DNA of 64,000 nucleotides from Chloroflexota bacterium (GTDB taxonomy: Bacteria > Chloroflexota > Anaerolineae > Promineifilales > Promineifilaceae), in assembly GCA_022616275.1 (NCBI GenBank), contig JAKEFB010000114.1, forward strand, positions 1-64,000, written 5' to 3'. The position numbers were made by a program, and so were the translations under genes. Each line of letters opens with the position of its first letter. Position 1 is the stretch's first letter. The notes beneath the pieces were generated by a model, which ran no database searches, was not told the origin of the DNA, and saw only the letters and a list, made by a program, of their open reading frames with translations. Below, piece by piece: positions 53,964 to 61,570 of the stretch.

Positions 53964-56723
53964 ATGTATTACGAACAACCAACTCAACCCGTTCATTACG
54001 TTTACGAGCGGCGGCGCGGCCGGCGCGGCTGCGGCTGCCTGAGCCGGCTCTTTTTGGGCAGCCTGCTCCTGCTGGCCCTGTTGGTCTTTACCGGCACGGT
54101 CGTTGCCAGTACCCTCATTTACGCTGACCTGTCGGCCGAAATCGAGGAGGGCATTGCCACGTTGGACACGGCCGGCAGCCGGGAAACGTTTGAAACGACG
54201 CGCATTACCGACCGCAACGGCGAGTTGCTGTGGGAGATTTTTGGCGAAGGCAAACGGACCAAAGTGCCGCTGGACCAGATTCCCCAGGCGCTGATTGACG
54301 CCACTATTGCTACCGAGGACGATACTTTTAACGAGAACATCGGCCTCGACGCCCCTTCCCTGCTGGCGGCGCTCATTGCCAACCTGCGCCACCCCGACGA
54401 CCGGCCGGTAGGCGGCAGCACGATCACCCAGCAAATCGTCCGCCACATCGTCTTCGACTACGACGAGCGGGCAGAGGTAAGCTACAACCGCAAGACCAAG
54501 GAGATCATCCTGGCCTGGATGATGAACAAAAAGTACACCAAGGATCAAATCCTGGAGATGTACCTGAATGAAATCTATTACGGCAACCTGGCCTATGGTG
54601 TGGAAGCGGCCGCCCAGACCTATTTCGGTAAATCGGCTACCGACCTCACCCTGGCCGAAGCCAGCCTGCTGGCCGCCCTGCCCCAAAGCCCGGTCGAGCT
54701 GGACCCGCTGACCAACTGGGAAGGGGCCAAGCAACGCCAATGGCTGGTGCTCAACCTGATGGTCAGCGAAGGAAACATCACCCGGGCCGAAGCCGAGGCC
54801 GCCTACCTGGAACTCCTCACCTTTGCTCCCCAGGAAGTCAGTCTGGAAGCGCCCCACTTCGCTGTCTACGTCCGCCAGTTGCTGGAGGAACAGTTTGGCG
54901 CTGAGGTGGTGGCCAACGGTGGCCTGCAGGTGACGACCACCCTGGACATGAATTACCAGCGGCTGGCCGAGCTGCTGGCCCGCCAGCACGTGACCGCCGT
55001 AGGGCCGGAGCACAATCTGACCAACGCCTCGCTGGTGGCTCTCAAGCCAGGCACCGGGGAAATCCTGGCTATGCTGGGCAGCCTGGACTACCACGACGAC
55101 ACGATAGACGGCCGGGTGAACATTGCTCTCACCGGCCAGCAACCGGGCAGCTCGATTAAGCCCGTCACTTACGCCGCCGCTCTCTCGCCAGGGGCCGATG
55201 GCTCGCCGCCAGCCTGGAAGGCGGCCGACATTCTGTGGGACGTGCCGGCCGATTACCCCCAGTTCGACGGTTCCACCTACGAGCCGGTCAATTACGACGG
55301 TCGTTTCCACGGCCCGCTGCGGCTGCGCGACGCCCTGGCCAACAGCTATAACGTGCCGGCCGTGCTGGTGCTGCAAGACATCGGCGTGCCGCGTCTGATT
55401 GAGTTTGCCAGCCGGATGGGTATCACCACTTGGCAAAATGATCCCAGCCGCTACGGCCTGTCCCTCACCCTGGGCGGCGGCGAAGTGACCCCGCTGGAGC
55501 TGACGGCCGCTTACGCCGTCCTGGCCAATGGCGGCTACCGCATCCCGCCGGTGGCCATTCTGCGGGTGGAAAAGAGCAGTGGTGAGGTGCTGTACGAGTA
55601 CCAGCCGCCAACCCCGGAGCTGGTGGTAGACCCGCGCGTGGCCTTCCTGATCAGCGACATTCTGGACGACGACGACGCCCGCGTCCCGGCCATGGGGCGT
55701 ACCAACCCGCTGGCCGTGCCCTTCCCGGCGGCGGTCAAGACCGGCACGACCAACGATTACCGTGACAACTGGACGCTTGGCTATACGCCCGGCCTGGTAG
55801 TCGGCGTGTGGACGGGCAATACCGACAACAGCGAAATGATTGACATCAGCGGGCTGACCGGCGCAGCGCCATTGTGGTCAGGCTACATCCAGGCCGTCTA
55901 CGGCAATTATGACCTGCTGGCCACGCTGGCAACCAACGGGGCGCAGCCGCCGGCCGAATTTGTCCCGCCGCCGGGCCTGGAACAGCACAACATTTGCAGC
56001 CTGGCCTCGGTGACGGTGGGGGCCACGGAATGCAGCCTGAGCGATTCTGAGTGGTTCCTGGACGAGCGCCTGGCCGGGGACACACCCGCGCCTGACTCCG
56101 AAGCCGTCGCCTGGGAGCGGATTGACCCGGCCGTGTGGCGCATCCCGGCCGTGGCCCTGCCGCCCCTGCCGGAGGAGGTCCTGGCTTCACTGGGCGACGA
56201 CGACCTGCCACCATCCCCTTACTGCCACTTTGTCCAGGGCACGGCGCTGGCGGCGCTGCCACCGGACGCCCTGCCATTGGTCTTCCTGGCCCCACCGCGC
56301 AACCCGGAAAGCCGGGAAGCGGCCTACGAATGGGCGGCCGATAACAACCTGCCTATCCTGCCGCAAACTGCCTGCACCGAAGAGCTGCTGGCCCAGGCCC
56401 AGGATCCGAACGCCCCGGCCGTCTGGCGCATTCTCAGCCCCAAGGCCGGCGATACGATCAGCGGCATGGTGCCCATCGTCGGCACGGCCGACTTTAACCC
56501 GGAAAGGGTCCAGTTTTACAAAGTAGAGATCGGCGTCGGCCACAACCCCAGCGAGTGGATCACCCTGGGCGAGATACACAACACCCCGGTGGTCAACGGG
56601 CAGCTTGAAACGCTGCTGGCAGCCGCCTTCCCGCCCGGCGAATACGCCTTGCGGCTGGTCGTCGTCCTGTGGGACGGGAACTACGTGGGTGAACCGTACG
56701 TTATACCGGTGGTAATTGAGTAA
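53964..56723 (+). CDS. Class A penicillin-binding protein (PBP1a/1b type)
   Basis: 919 aa. Short basic cytoplasmic start, membrane helix (LFLGSLLLLALLVFTGTVVA), GT51 transglycosylase (ATEDDTFNENIGLDAPSLLA, GGSTITQQIVRHIVFDYDE, LNEIYYGNLAYGVEAAAQTY), then transpeptidase with SxxK in PGSSIKPVTYA, SxN in LANSYNVPAVLV and KTG in AVKTGTTNDYRDNW. A Pro-rich C-terminal extension ends in an Ig-like domain (ISGMVPIVGTADFNPERVQF). Builds and cross-links peptidoglycan. The next gene is an L,D-transpeptidase. Confidence 0.94.
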   Translation: MYYEQPTQPVHYVYERRRGRRGCGCLSRLFLGSLLLLALLVFTGTVVASTLIYADLSAEIEEGIATLDTAGSRETFETTRITDRNGELLWEIFGEGKRTKVPLDQIPQALIDATIATEDDTFNENIGLDAPSLLAALIANLRHPDDRPVGGSTITQQIVRHIVFDYDERAEVSYNRKTKEIILAWMMNKKYTKDQILEMYLNEIYYGNLAYGVEAAAQTYFGKSATDLTLAEASLLAALPQSPVELDPLTNWEGAKQRQWLVLNLMVSEGNITRAEAEAAYLELLTFAPQEVSLEAPHFAVYVRQLLEEQFGAEVVANGGLQVTTTLDMNYQRLAELLARQHVTAVGPEHNLTNASLVALKPGTGEILAMLGSLDYHDDTIDGRVNIALTGQQPGSSIKPVTYAAALSPGADGSPPAWKAADILWDVPADYPQFDGSTYEPVNYDGRFHGPLRLRDALANSYNVPAVLVLQDIGVPRLIEFASRMGITTWQNDPSRYGLSLTLGGGEVTPLELTAAYAVLANGGYRIPPVAILRVEKSSGEVLYEYQPPTPELVVDPRVAFLISDILDDDDARVPAMGRTNPLAVPFPAAVKTGTTNDYRDNWTLGYTPGLVVGVWTGNTDNSEMIDISGLTGAAPLWSGYIQAVYGNYDLLATLATNGAQPPAEFVPPPGLEQHNICSLASVTVGATECSLSDSEWFLDERLAGDTPAPDSEAVAWERIDPAVWRIPAVALPPLPEEVLASLGDDDLPPSPYCHFVQGTALAALPPDALPLVFLAPPRNPESREAAYEWAADNNLPILPQTACTEELLAQAQDPNAPAVWRILSPKAGDTISGMVPIVGTADFNPERVQFYKVEIGVGHNPSEWITLGEIHNTPVVNGQLETLLAAAFPPGEYALRLVVVLWDGNYVGEPYVIPVVIE

Positions 56724-56728
56724 TTGGC

Positions 56729-56758
56729 GTAACATCTGGTTGACCTGAAGGTTATAAT
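56729..56758 (+). promoter_or_regulatory. Promoter giving a probable leaderless mRNA (L,D-transpeptidase gene)
   Basis: TATAAT at 56753-56758 predicts a start at 56765, next to the ATG at 56766. GTAACA (56729-56734) is a partial -35 at 18 bases. No ribosome site is present. Confidence 0.5.
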
Positions 56759-56765
56759 TACAGGT

Positions 56766-58382
56766 ATGGTAGCAAAACATAGATATTACGAGGCCAACGA
56801 CGTGGCCTCTCAACCGACAATCTATTATCACCCGGCCGATATTGCCGAAGCGCCGACGGAACTGTGGCTGCGACCGCCGGCCGAGCCGCACCGCTCGCGC
56901 TGGCCGCTGCTGCTGGCGATGGTCCTGTTTCTGCTGTTGACGGTCGCCGTGGCCGGCGGGCTAGGGCTGGCCTATTGGACCAGCAGCGACTTGATTCTGC
57001 CCGGCGTTCGAGTCATGGACGTCCCCCTGGGCGGCCAGACCACGGCCGAAGCGCAAGCCACGCTGCAAGGCCACTGGCAACAACAGGGCATCCTGCTGGA
57101 TGCCGGCGATTCCCGCTGGGTCACGTCGCCGGCCGACCTGGGGCTGGTGTTGGACGCGCCGGCCACGGTCCAGGCAGCCCACCAGGTCGGCCGGTCGTTA
57201 AGCGGTCTGGAGGAAGCGCTGCGCGCCGGGGGGCGGGTGGAAGTGCAGCCGCGCTGGCGTTTTGACCCGGCGGCGGCCGAGGCTTACTTGCAGTCGTTGG
57301 CCCCCCAGGTGGCCGAAGAGCCGGTCAATGCCGGGGTGCAAATTGTCAACGGCCAGGCCGAGGCTACGCCCCCGGTGGCTGGCCGGGCGTTGGACGTGCC
57401 CGCCACGCTGGCCGCCTTGCGGCAAAATCCAGCCGGGGTGCTGGCGGCCGGCCAACTGCCGTTGCTCACTACGCCGGTGCAGCCGGCTATCGTAGACGCC
57501 AGCGCCGTGGCCGAGGCGGCTAACCAGTTGCTGGCCACTACGTTGAGCATTCACGCTCTCGACCCAATCACCGGCGAGCAAATTGACGGCCTGGTGACAC
57601 CCGAGGTGTGGAGTTCGTGGCTATCACTGGACATCCTCAGCCAGGGCAATCCGCCCCAGTTCCGCTGGGTGGTGGACGAGTCCCAGTTGCGGGCTTACCT
57701 CTCGGCCCAGGCGGCCGGCCTGGGGCCGGCCCGCTACCTGGAGATGCGCGAGGCAGTGGCGGCCGTGACGGAGGCGATCAACGCCGGTACTTACCGGGCC
57801 ACCGTGCGGGTCTACTATCACGACCGGCAGCACGTCGTCCGGGCGGGCGACACGTTGTCCAGCATCGGCCGGGAATATGGCATTCCGTACCCCTGGATCC
57901 AGCAGGCCAACCCCAACTTAGGCAACGGCCTGTACGAGGGGCAGGTGGTGACGATTCCCTCGCCGGACGCCTTGCTGCCCCTGCCGATTGTCTGGAACAA
58001 GCGCATCGTCGTCAGCATCACCGAGCAGCGAGTGTGGGTCTACGAAAATGGCAATCTGAAGTGGGAATGGGCAGCCAGCACCGGCATTGACGAAAGCCCA
58101 ACGGCCCCCGGGGTGTTCCAGATTCAGTCCCACGTGGACAATGCTTACGCCGGCAACTGGGACCTGTGGATGCCACACTTCATGGGCGTTTACCGGCCGG
58201 CGCCGGAGGTGGAGTTCATGAACGGCTTCCACGGCTTCCCCACCCGCAACGGCTCACAGTTATTGTGGACCAACAGCCTGGGCCACAAGGTTACCTACGG
58301 CTGCATCCTCCTGAGTTCGGAAAACGCCTCCACCCTTTACGAGTGGGCTGAGGAGGGTGTGGTGGTGGAAATTCTCCCCTGA
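56766..58382 (+). CDS. L,D-transpeptidase with PG-binding and LysM domains
   Basis: 538 aa. Membrane anchor near 45-65, two PG_binding_4/VanW-N-like repeats (VRVMDVPLGGQTTAEAQATL; VAEAANQLLATTLSIHALDP), a LysM domain (QHVVRAGDTLSSIGREYGIP, GLYEGQVVTIPSPD) and a YkuD catalytic domain (IVVSITEQRVWVYENGNLKW, GFHGFPTRNGSQ, KVTYGCILLSSENASTLYEW). The catalytic Cys motif reads TYGCILLSS where many enzymes have SHGCVRM. It forms 3-3 cross-links or attaches proteins in the cell wall. Confidence 0.9.
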   Translation: MVAKHRYYEANDVASQPTIYYHPADIAEAPTELWLRPPAEPHRSRWPLLLAMVLFLLLTVAVAGGLGLAYWTSSDLILPGVRVMDVPLGGQTTAEAQATLQGHWQQQGILLDAGDSRWVTSPADLGLVLDAPATVQAAHQVGRSLSGLEEALRAGGRVEVQPRWRFDPAAAEAYLQSLAPQVAEEPVNAGVQIVNGQAEATPPVAGRALDVPATLAALRQNPAGVLAAGQLPLLTTPVQPAIVDASAVAEAANQLLATTLSIHALDPITGEQIDGLVTPEVWSSWLSLDILSQGNPPQFRWVVDESQLRAYLSAQAAGLGPARYLEMREAVAAVTEAINAGTYRATVRVYYHDRQHVVRAGDTLSSIGREYGIPYPWIQQANPNLGNGLYEGQVVTIPSPDALLPLPIVWNKRIVVSITEQRVWVYENGNLKWEWAASTGIDESPTAPGVFQIQSHVDNAYAGNWDLWMPHFMGVYRPAPEVEFMNGFHGFPTRNGSQLLWTNSLGHKVTYGCILLSSENASTLYEWAEEGVVVEILP

Positions 58383-58407
58383 GTAACGGTAAAGGAATCG
58401 AAAACCA

Positions 58408-58454
58408 CGTAGTCACCCTCCCGGAGGTTGGCAACCTCCGGGAGGGTGACTACG
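58408..58454. repeat. Perfect palindrome of SD/anti-SD words, copy 2
   Basis: A 22-bp perfect stem (58408-58429 with 58433-58454) around loop GGC. The central part is identical to copy 1 at 51.06 kb; here the arms extend with CGTAGTCAC. It lies 26 bases after the stop of the L,D-transpeptidase gene. Confidence 0.8.
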
Positions 58455-58460
58455 GGCTTA

Positions 58461-58489
58461 TTGTGCTTTAGCCAGGAATTGTTTATAAT
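58461..58489 (+). promoter_or_regulatory. Promoter of the nuclease-like gene and hpt
   Basis: TTGTGC (58461-58466) and TATAAT (58484-58489) are 17 bases apart; start near 58496, leader about 80 bases. Confidence 0.6.
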
Positions 58490-58575
58490 TTATGGTAAGT
58501 TGAGTGGTGAGTGTAATGAAGAAGAAATATCAGGTGATGTAAAGCCGGTCTGCCCTCCACCATTGGAGATTGCCT

Positions 58576-58965
58576 TTGAATAACCCCTCCCCTCCTTCTG
58601 CCCCCCCAACATTTGCCCACCCGATTGAAGAAGAATTTGCCCGAATCCTCGACTACTACGGCATTCGCTGGGAGTATGAGCCGCGCGCATTTGCCCTGGC
58701 CTGGGACGACGCGGGCAACGTGACCGAGGCCTTCTCGCCCGATTTTTACCTGCCCGACCAGGAGTTATATGTCGAATTGACGACGATGCGGCCGCGCCTC
58801 ATTACCCGCAAGAACCGCAAGCTGCGCCGGCTCCGGGAGCTGTACCCGGAGATCAACATCAAGCTCTTCAAACGAGACGATTTGCGCAATATGATGCTCA
58901 AATACGGGCTGGACGAGCACGCGGCGATGATCAGCGGGACAAACGCTCAGAAGAATGGCCGATGA
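58576..58965 (+). CDS. Small PD-(D/E)XK-like protein linked to hpt
   Basis: 129 aa from TTG 58576 (GGAG 7 bases upstream; TTG 58570 lies inside that site). The pattern EEEFARILDYYGIRWEYEPR, AFSPDFYLPDQELYVELTTM and KNRKLRRLRELYPEINIKLF resembles the E...PDF...ExK core of restriction-like nucleases, but Thr replaces the usual catalytic Lys (VELTT). Its stop overlaps the hpt start. Function unknown; it may be a degenerate nuclease or a nucleic-acid-binding protein. Confidence 0.6.
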   Translation: MNNPSPPSAPPTFAHPIEEEFARILDYYGIRWEYEPRAFALAWDDAGNVTEAFSPDFYLPDQELYVELTTMRPRLITRKNRKLRRLRELYPEINIKLFKRDDLRNMMLKYGLDEHAAMISGTNAQKNGR

Positions 58966-59570
58966 GTTCCTATCACCCGCCGGAAGCGTATGAGGAGCTG
59001 GCGGCCGGCATTCGCGAGATTCTCATCCCGGCCGAAGAAATTGAACGGCGCATCATGGAGCTGGGGGCAGCCATTTCCCGGGATTACGAAGGCTGCAACC
59101 CGCTACTCGTCGGGGTCTTAAAAGGCGTTGTGCCCTTTATGGCCGCCCTGATGCAGGCCATCACCATTCCGATGGAAGTGGATTACATGGCCGTCTCCAG
59201 CTATTCGGCCGGCGCTCGCGGCGCGATGCGCGGCGCCGTCCGCCTGGAAAAGGACCTGGGGGAACCAATTGCCGGCCGGCACGTCCTGTTTGTGGAAGAT
59301 GTGATTGACACCGGCCTGACCTTGAACTACCTGTTGCGCAGCTTAAAAGCGCGGGAGCCGGCCACGCTCAAGGTCTGCACCCTGTTTAACAAGCCGGAAC
59401 ACCGGCTGGTGGATATCCCCCTCCACTACAAAGGCTTTGACCTGCCTGACCGCTTCGTCGTCGGCTACGGCCTCGACTACCGCGAGCGCTATCGCAATCT
59501 GCCCTTTGTGGGCCTGCTGTCACCGGAAGTGTTCCAGCGGAGTGATAAAAACGGTTCGCAAAAAGGTTAA
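58962..59570 (+). CDS. hpt: Hypoxanthine phosphoribosyltransferase
   Basis: 202 aa. LLVGVLKGVVPFMAALMQAI, the PRPP motif HVLFVEDVIDTGLTLNYLL near 110 and YGLDYRERYRNLPFVGLL are HPRT. Salvages hypoxanthine and guanine with PRPP. ATGA overlap with the nuclease-like gene. Confidence 0.95.
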   Translation: MSSYHPPEAYEELAAGIREILIPAEEIERRIMELGAAISRDYEGCNPLLVGVLKGVVPFMAALMQAITIPMEVDYMAVSSYSAGARGAMRGAVRLEKDLGEPIAGRHVLFVEDVIDTGLTLNYLLRSLKAREPATLKVCTLFNKPEHRLVDIPLHYKGFDLPDRFVVGYGLDYRERYRNLPFVGLLSPEVFQRSDKNGSQKG

Positions 59571-59696
59571 TCACCTTACTCTGGTGGAACCACTCGCCGC
59601 ACTGCTGACAGGAATCAAAACCCAGGCCTCGCGCCAGTTCGGCATCTTTACGCTCGGTCCTTTTCTTGGCGTGCTGCCAGATATCCATAGGCTGAC

Positions 59697-59730
59697 CAAC
59701 AAAAAAAGCGCCCCCAAAGCAAGGCGCTTT
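59697..59730 (-). terminator. Intrinsic terminator of the non-coding RNA
   Basis: On the minus strand AAAGCGCC (59730-59723) pairs with GGCGCTTT (59712-59705), directly followed by a run of seven T. A textbook rho-independent terminator. Confidence 0.85.
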
Positions 59731-59938
59731 CCTACCCTAAAAAGTGAGGAGCCCCAACAAACCTTCCAGCTTTTCCACCTTTGCTTTAGCAATTCCCTCC
59801 ACCAATCGCTACAAGGTTTATTTCGTAGCTTATCGGCTTGTGGTCCTTGCCTTGGCCGGGGATACGCCTTCCAATTCCTTGGGGCTTCCTCTGGCTCTCA
59901 GGAACTCCCTCTTGTGCAGAGTTTGTTCCTTTGAGTTA
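59700..59938 (-). ncRNA. Candidate structured non-coding RNA, about 240 nt
   Basis: A strong promoter, about 230 bases without a good reading frame, then a textbook terminator. Predicted stems: a 5' hairpin GGAAC-AAA-CTCT loop AGAG-GGA-GTTCC near 59900; a long-range stem GGAAGCCCCAA with TTGGGGCTCC (one bulge) closing a domain; inside it GCTAC...GTAGC with flanking CCGAT/GATTGG. No hallmark of tmRNA, SRP RNA, RNase P RNA or tRNA is seen. A 6S-type RNA cannot be excluded on size and shape. It is convergent with hpt and lies upstream of nothing obvious except a short frame over the hpt end. Confidence 0.65.
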
Positions 59939-59944
59939 TCTCTT

Positions 59945-59972
59945 ATTATATAGGAAAAAAGTCCCCTGTCAA
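59945..59972 (-). promoter_or_regulatory. Consensus promoter of the non-coding RNA
   Basis: On the minus strand TTGACA (59972-59967) and TATAAT (59950-59945) are both perfect consensus boxes, 16 bases apart. It is the strongest promoter in the window, with start near 59938. Confidence 0.85.
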
Positions 59973-60064
59973 CGGTCGCAAGCTTAAAATTTGCTGGCCG
60001 GCCTGACCCCAGGGGCCACTACATCAGAGGTCAGACCGGATTCTTAACGGGAAATTAAAAAACG

Positions 60065-61501
60065 CTAAATCCCCATCTCCATATACGTCCGGGCAATCTT
60101 ACGCAGGGAGACGACAAAGGCGGCCGTGCGAAAATCGGTAATCTCGTCCTTACTGTGGAAGACCTCGCTGATCTCCTGGTAGGCGGTCCGCATAGTGTCG
60201 TCCAGGCCAGAGCGGACCAGGGCCAGCTCGTCGGCCCCGGTGCTCAGCTCGGCCCGCAAGTGGGCCGGCACCTCTTTGCCGGTCAACGATTCCAGGGCGT
60301 GGACGATGGCCTGGCCGCGATATTCGTCCATACGGCGCTGCATCCGGCCGAAGCGAATACGGGACAGGTTCTTGATCCATTCAAAGTAGGAGACGGTCAC
60401 GCCGCCGGCGTTGGCGTAGAAGTCCGGCAGGATGACGACGCCCCTGGCCCGTAGCTTTTCGTCGGCGTTGAAGGTGATCGGACCGTTGGCCCCCTCGACG
60501 ATAAGCGGCGCTCTAATGCCGTCCACGTTCTCGCTGGTAATCTGGCTTTCCAGCGCGGCCGGGATGAGGATGTCACATTCTAATGACAGGCAGGAGCGGC
60601 CGTCGGCGACATAGGTGGCGTTGGGGTAATTCTTCACGCCGCCATGCTCGTTGATGAACTGGCGGACCGCCTCGACAGACAGGCCATCCTGGTTGACGAT
60701 AGCCCCATCCCACTCGATGATGGCGATAATTCTGGCCCCGTCTTCCTCTTCCAGGAACTTGGCGGCGTGGTAGCCGACGTTGCCCAGCCCCTGGACGACG
60801 ACGCGCTTGCCGTCCAGCGTACCGGCCAACCCGGCCAGCTTCATGTCCTCCGGGTGGCGGAAAAATTCGCGCAAGGCGTACTGGACGCCTCGGCCGGTGG
60901 CCTCCACCCGGCCGCGGATGCCGCCGTTGGTGACCGGCTTGCCGGTGACGCAGGCAAAATAGTTAATGTCGTGGGGATTCAAGTCCTTGTAGACGTCGGC
61001 AATCCAGGCCATTTCCCGGGAGCCAGTGCCCATGTCCGGGGCCGGGACGTTGCCGCCGGGGCTGATGTACCCTTTCTCAATCAACTCGCGGGCGAAGCGG
61101 CGGGTGACCCGTTCCAGGTCTTCGACGCTGTATTTCTTGGGGTCTATGATCAGCCCGCCTTTAGAGCCGCCAAAAGGCGCGTCCACCAGGGCGCACTTGT
61201 AGGTCATCAGGGCCGCCAGGGCCTCGACCTCGTCCTGGTTGACGTGGGGGGCGTAGCGAATGCCGCCCTTGACCGGCAGCCGGTGGTAGCTGTGGACGGC
61301 CCGCCAGCCTTTGAAGACGTGGATGCGGCCGTCGCTGAGCTTGACCGGGAACTGGATCTGGATGACGGTGTGGCAGGCCTTGACGTGGTCTTCCAGGCCG
61401 GGCGTCAATTCCATATCCAGGTGGACCAACGCCCGCTCCACCATCCGGTCCACGCTTTCCAGGAAGGTGTTGCGGGTCTTAGGAAGGGGGGGAGTAGCCA
61501 T
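60065..61501 (-). CDS. gdhA: NAD(P)-dependent glutamate dehydrogenase
   Basis: 478 aa, SD AGGAGGAAAG. HSYHRLPVKGGIRYAPHVNQ, the substrate-lysine motif CALVDAPFGGSKGGLIIDP, NVPAPDMGTGSREMAWIADV and Rossmann VVVQGLGNVGYHAAKFLEEE. The Glu/Leu/Phe/Val dehydrogenase family also covers other amino acids, but GIRYAP and PFGGSKGG fit glutamate. Longer than the typical 415 aa because of a C-terminal extension and N-terminal helix. Links 2-oxoglutarate and ammonium to glutamate. Confidence 0.92.
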   Translation of the reverse strand: MATPPLPKTRNTFLESVDRMVERALVHLDMELTPGLEDHVKACHTVIQIQFPVKLSDGRIHVFKGWRAVHSYHRLPVKGGIRYAPHVNQDEVEALAALMTYKCALVDAPFGGSKGGLIIDPKKYSVEDLERVTRRFARELIEKGYISPGGNVPAPDMGTGSREMAWIADVYKDLNPHDINYFACVTGKPVTNGGIRGRVEATGRGVQYALREFFRHPEDMKLAGLAGTLDGKRVVVQGLGNVGYHAAKFLEEEDGARIIAIIEWDGAIVNQDGLSVEAVRQFINEHGGVKNYPNATYVADGRSCLSLECDILIPAALESQITSENVDGIRAPLIVEGANGPITFNADEKLRARGVVILPDFYANAGGVTVSYFEWIKNLSRIRFGRMQRRMDEYRGQAIVHALESLTGKEVPAHLRAELSTGADELALVRSGLDDTMRTAYQEISEVFHSKDEITDFRTAAFVVSLRKIARTYMEMGI

Positions 61502-61570
61502 ACTTTCCTCCTACAAAGAAGTGATGGATAAGGGATAAGTAGGAGTTAGTATAGCGCATGTTGCCCCCTG

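Noticed and set aside
53853-55436. 527-codon open frame on the minus strand opposite the penicillin-binding protein gene
   Set aside because: It mirrors a strongly supported plus-strand gene with all catalytic motifs; its own product is Gln/Gly/Val/Arg rich and matches nothing. GC-rich sequence often leaves such antisense frames open.
59386-59688. Short minus-strand frame starting MDIWQHAKKRTERKDAELAR with CQQCGEW
   Set aside because: It begins just after the non-coding RNA terminator and its first 40 codons look protein-like with a CxxC, but it runs antisense into hpt, has no ribosome site, and matches no family I know. It could be a remnant.
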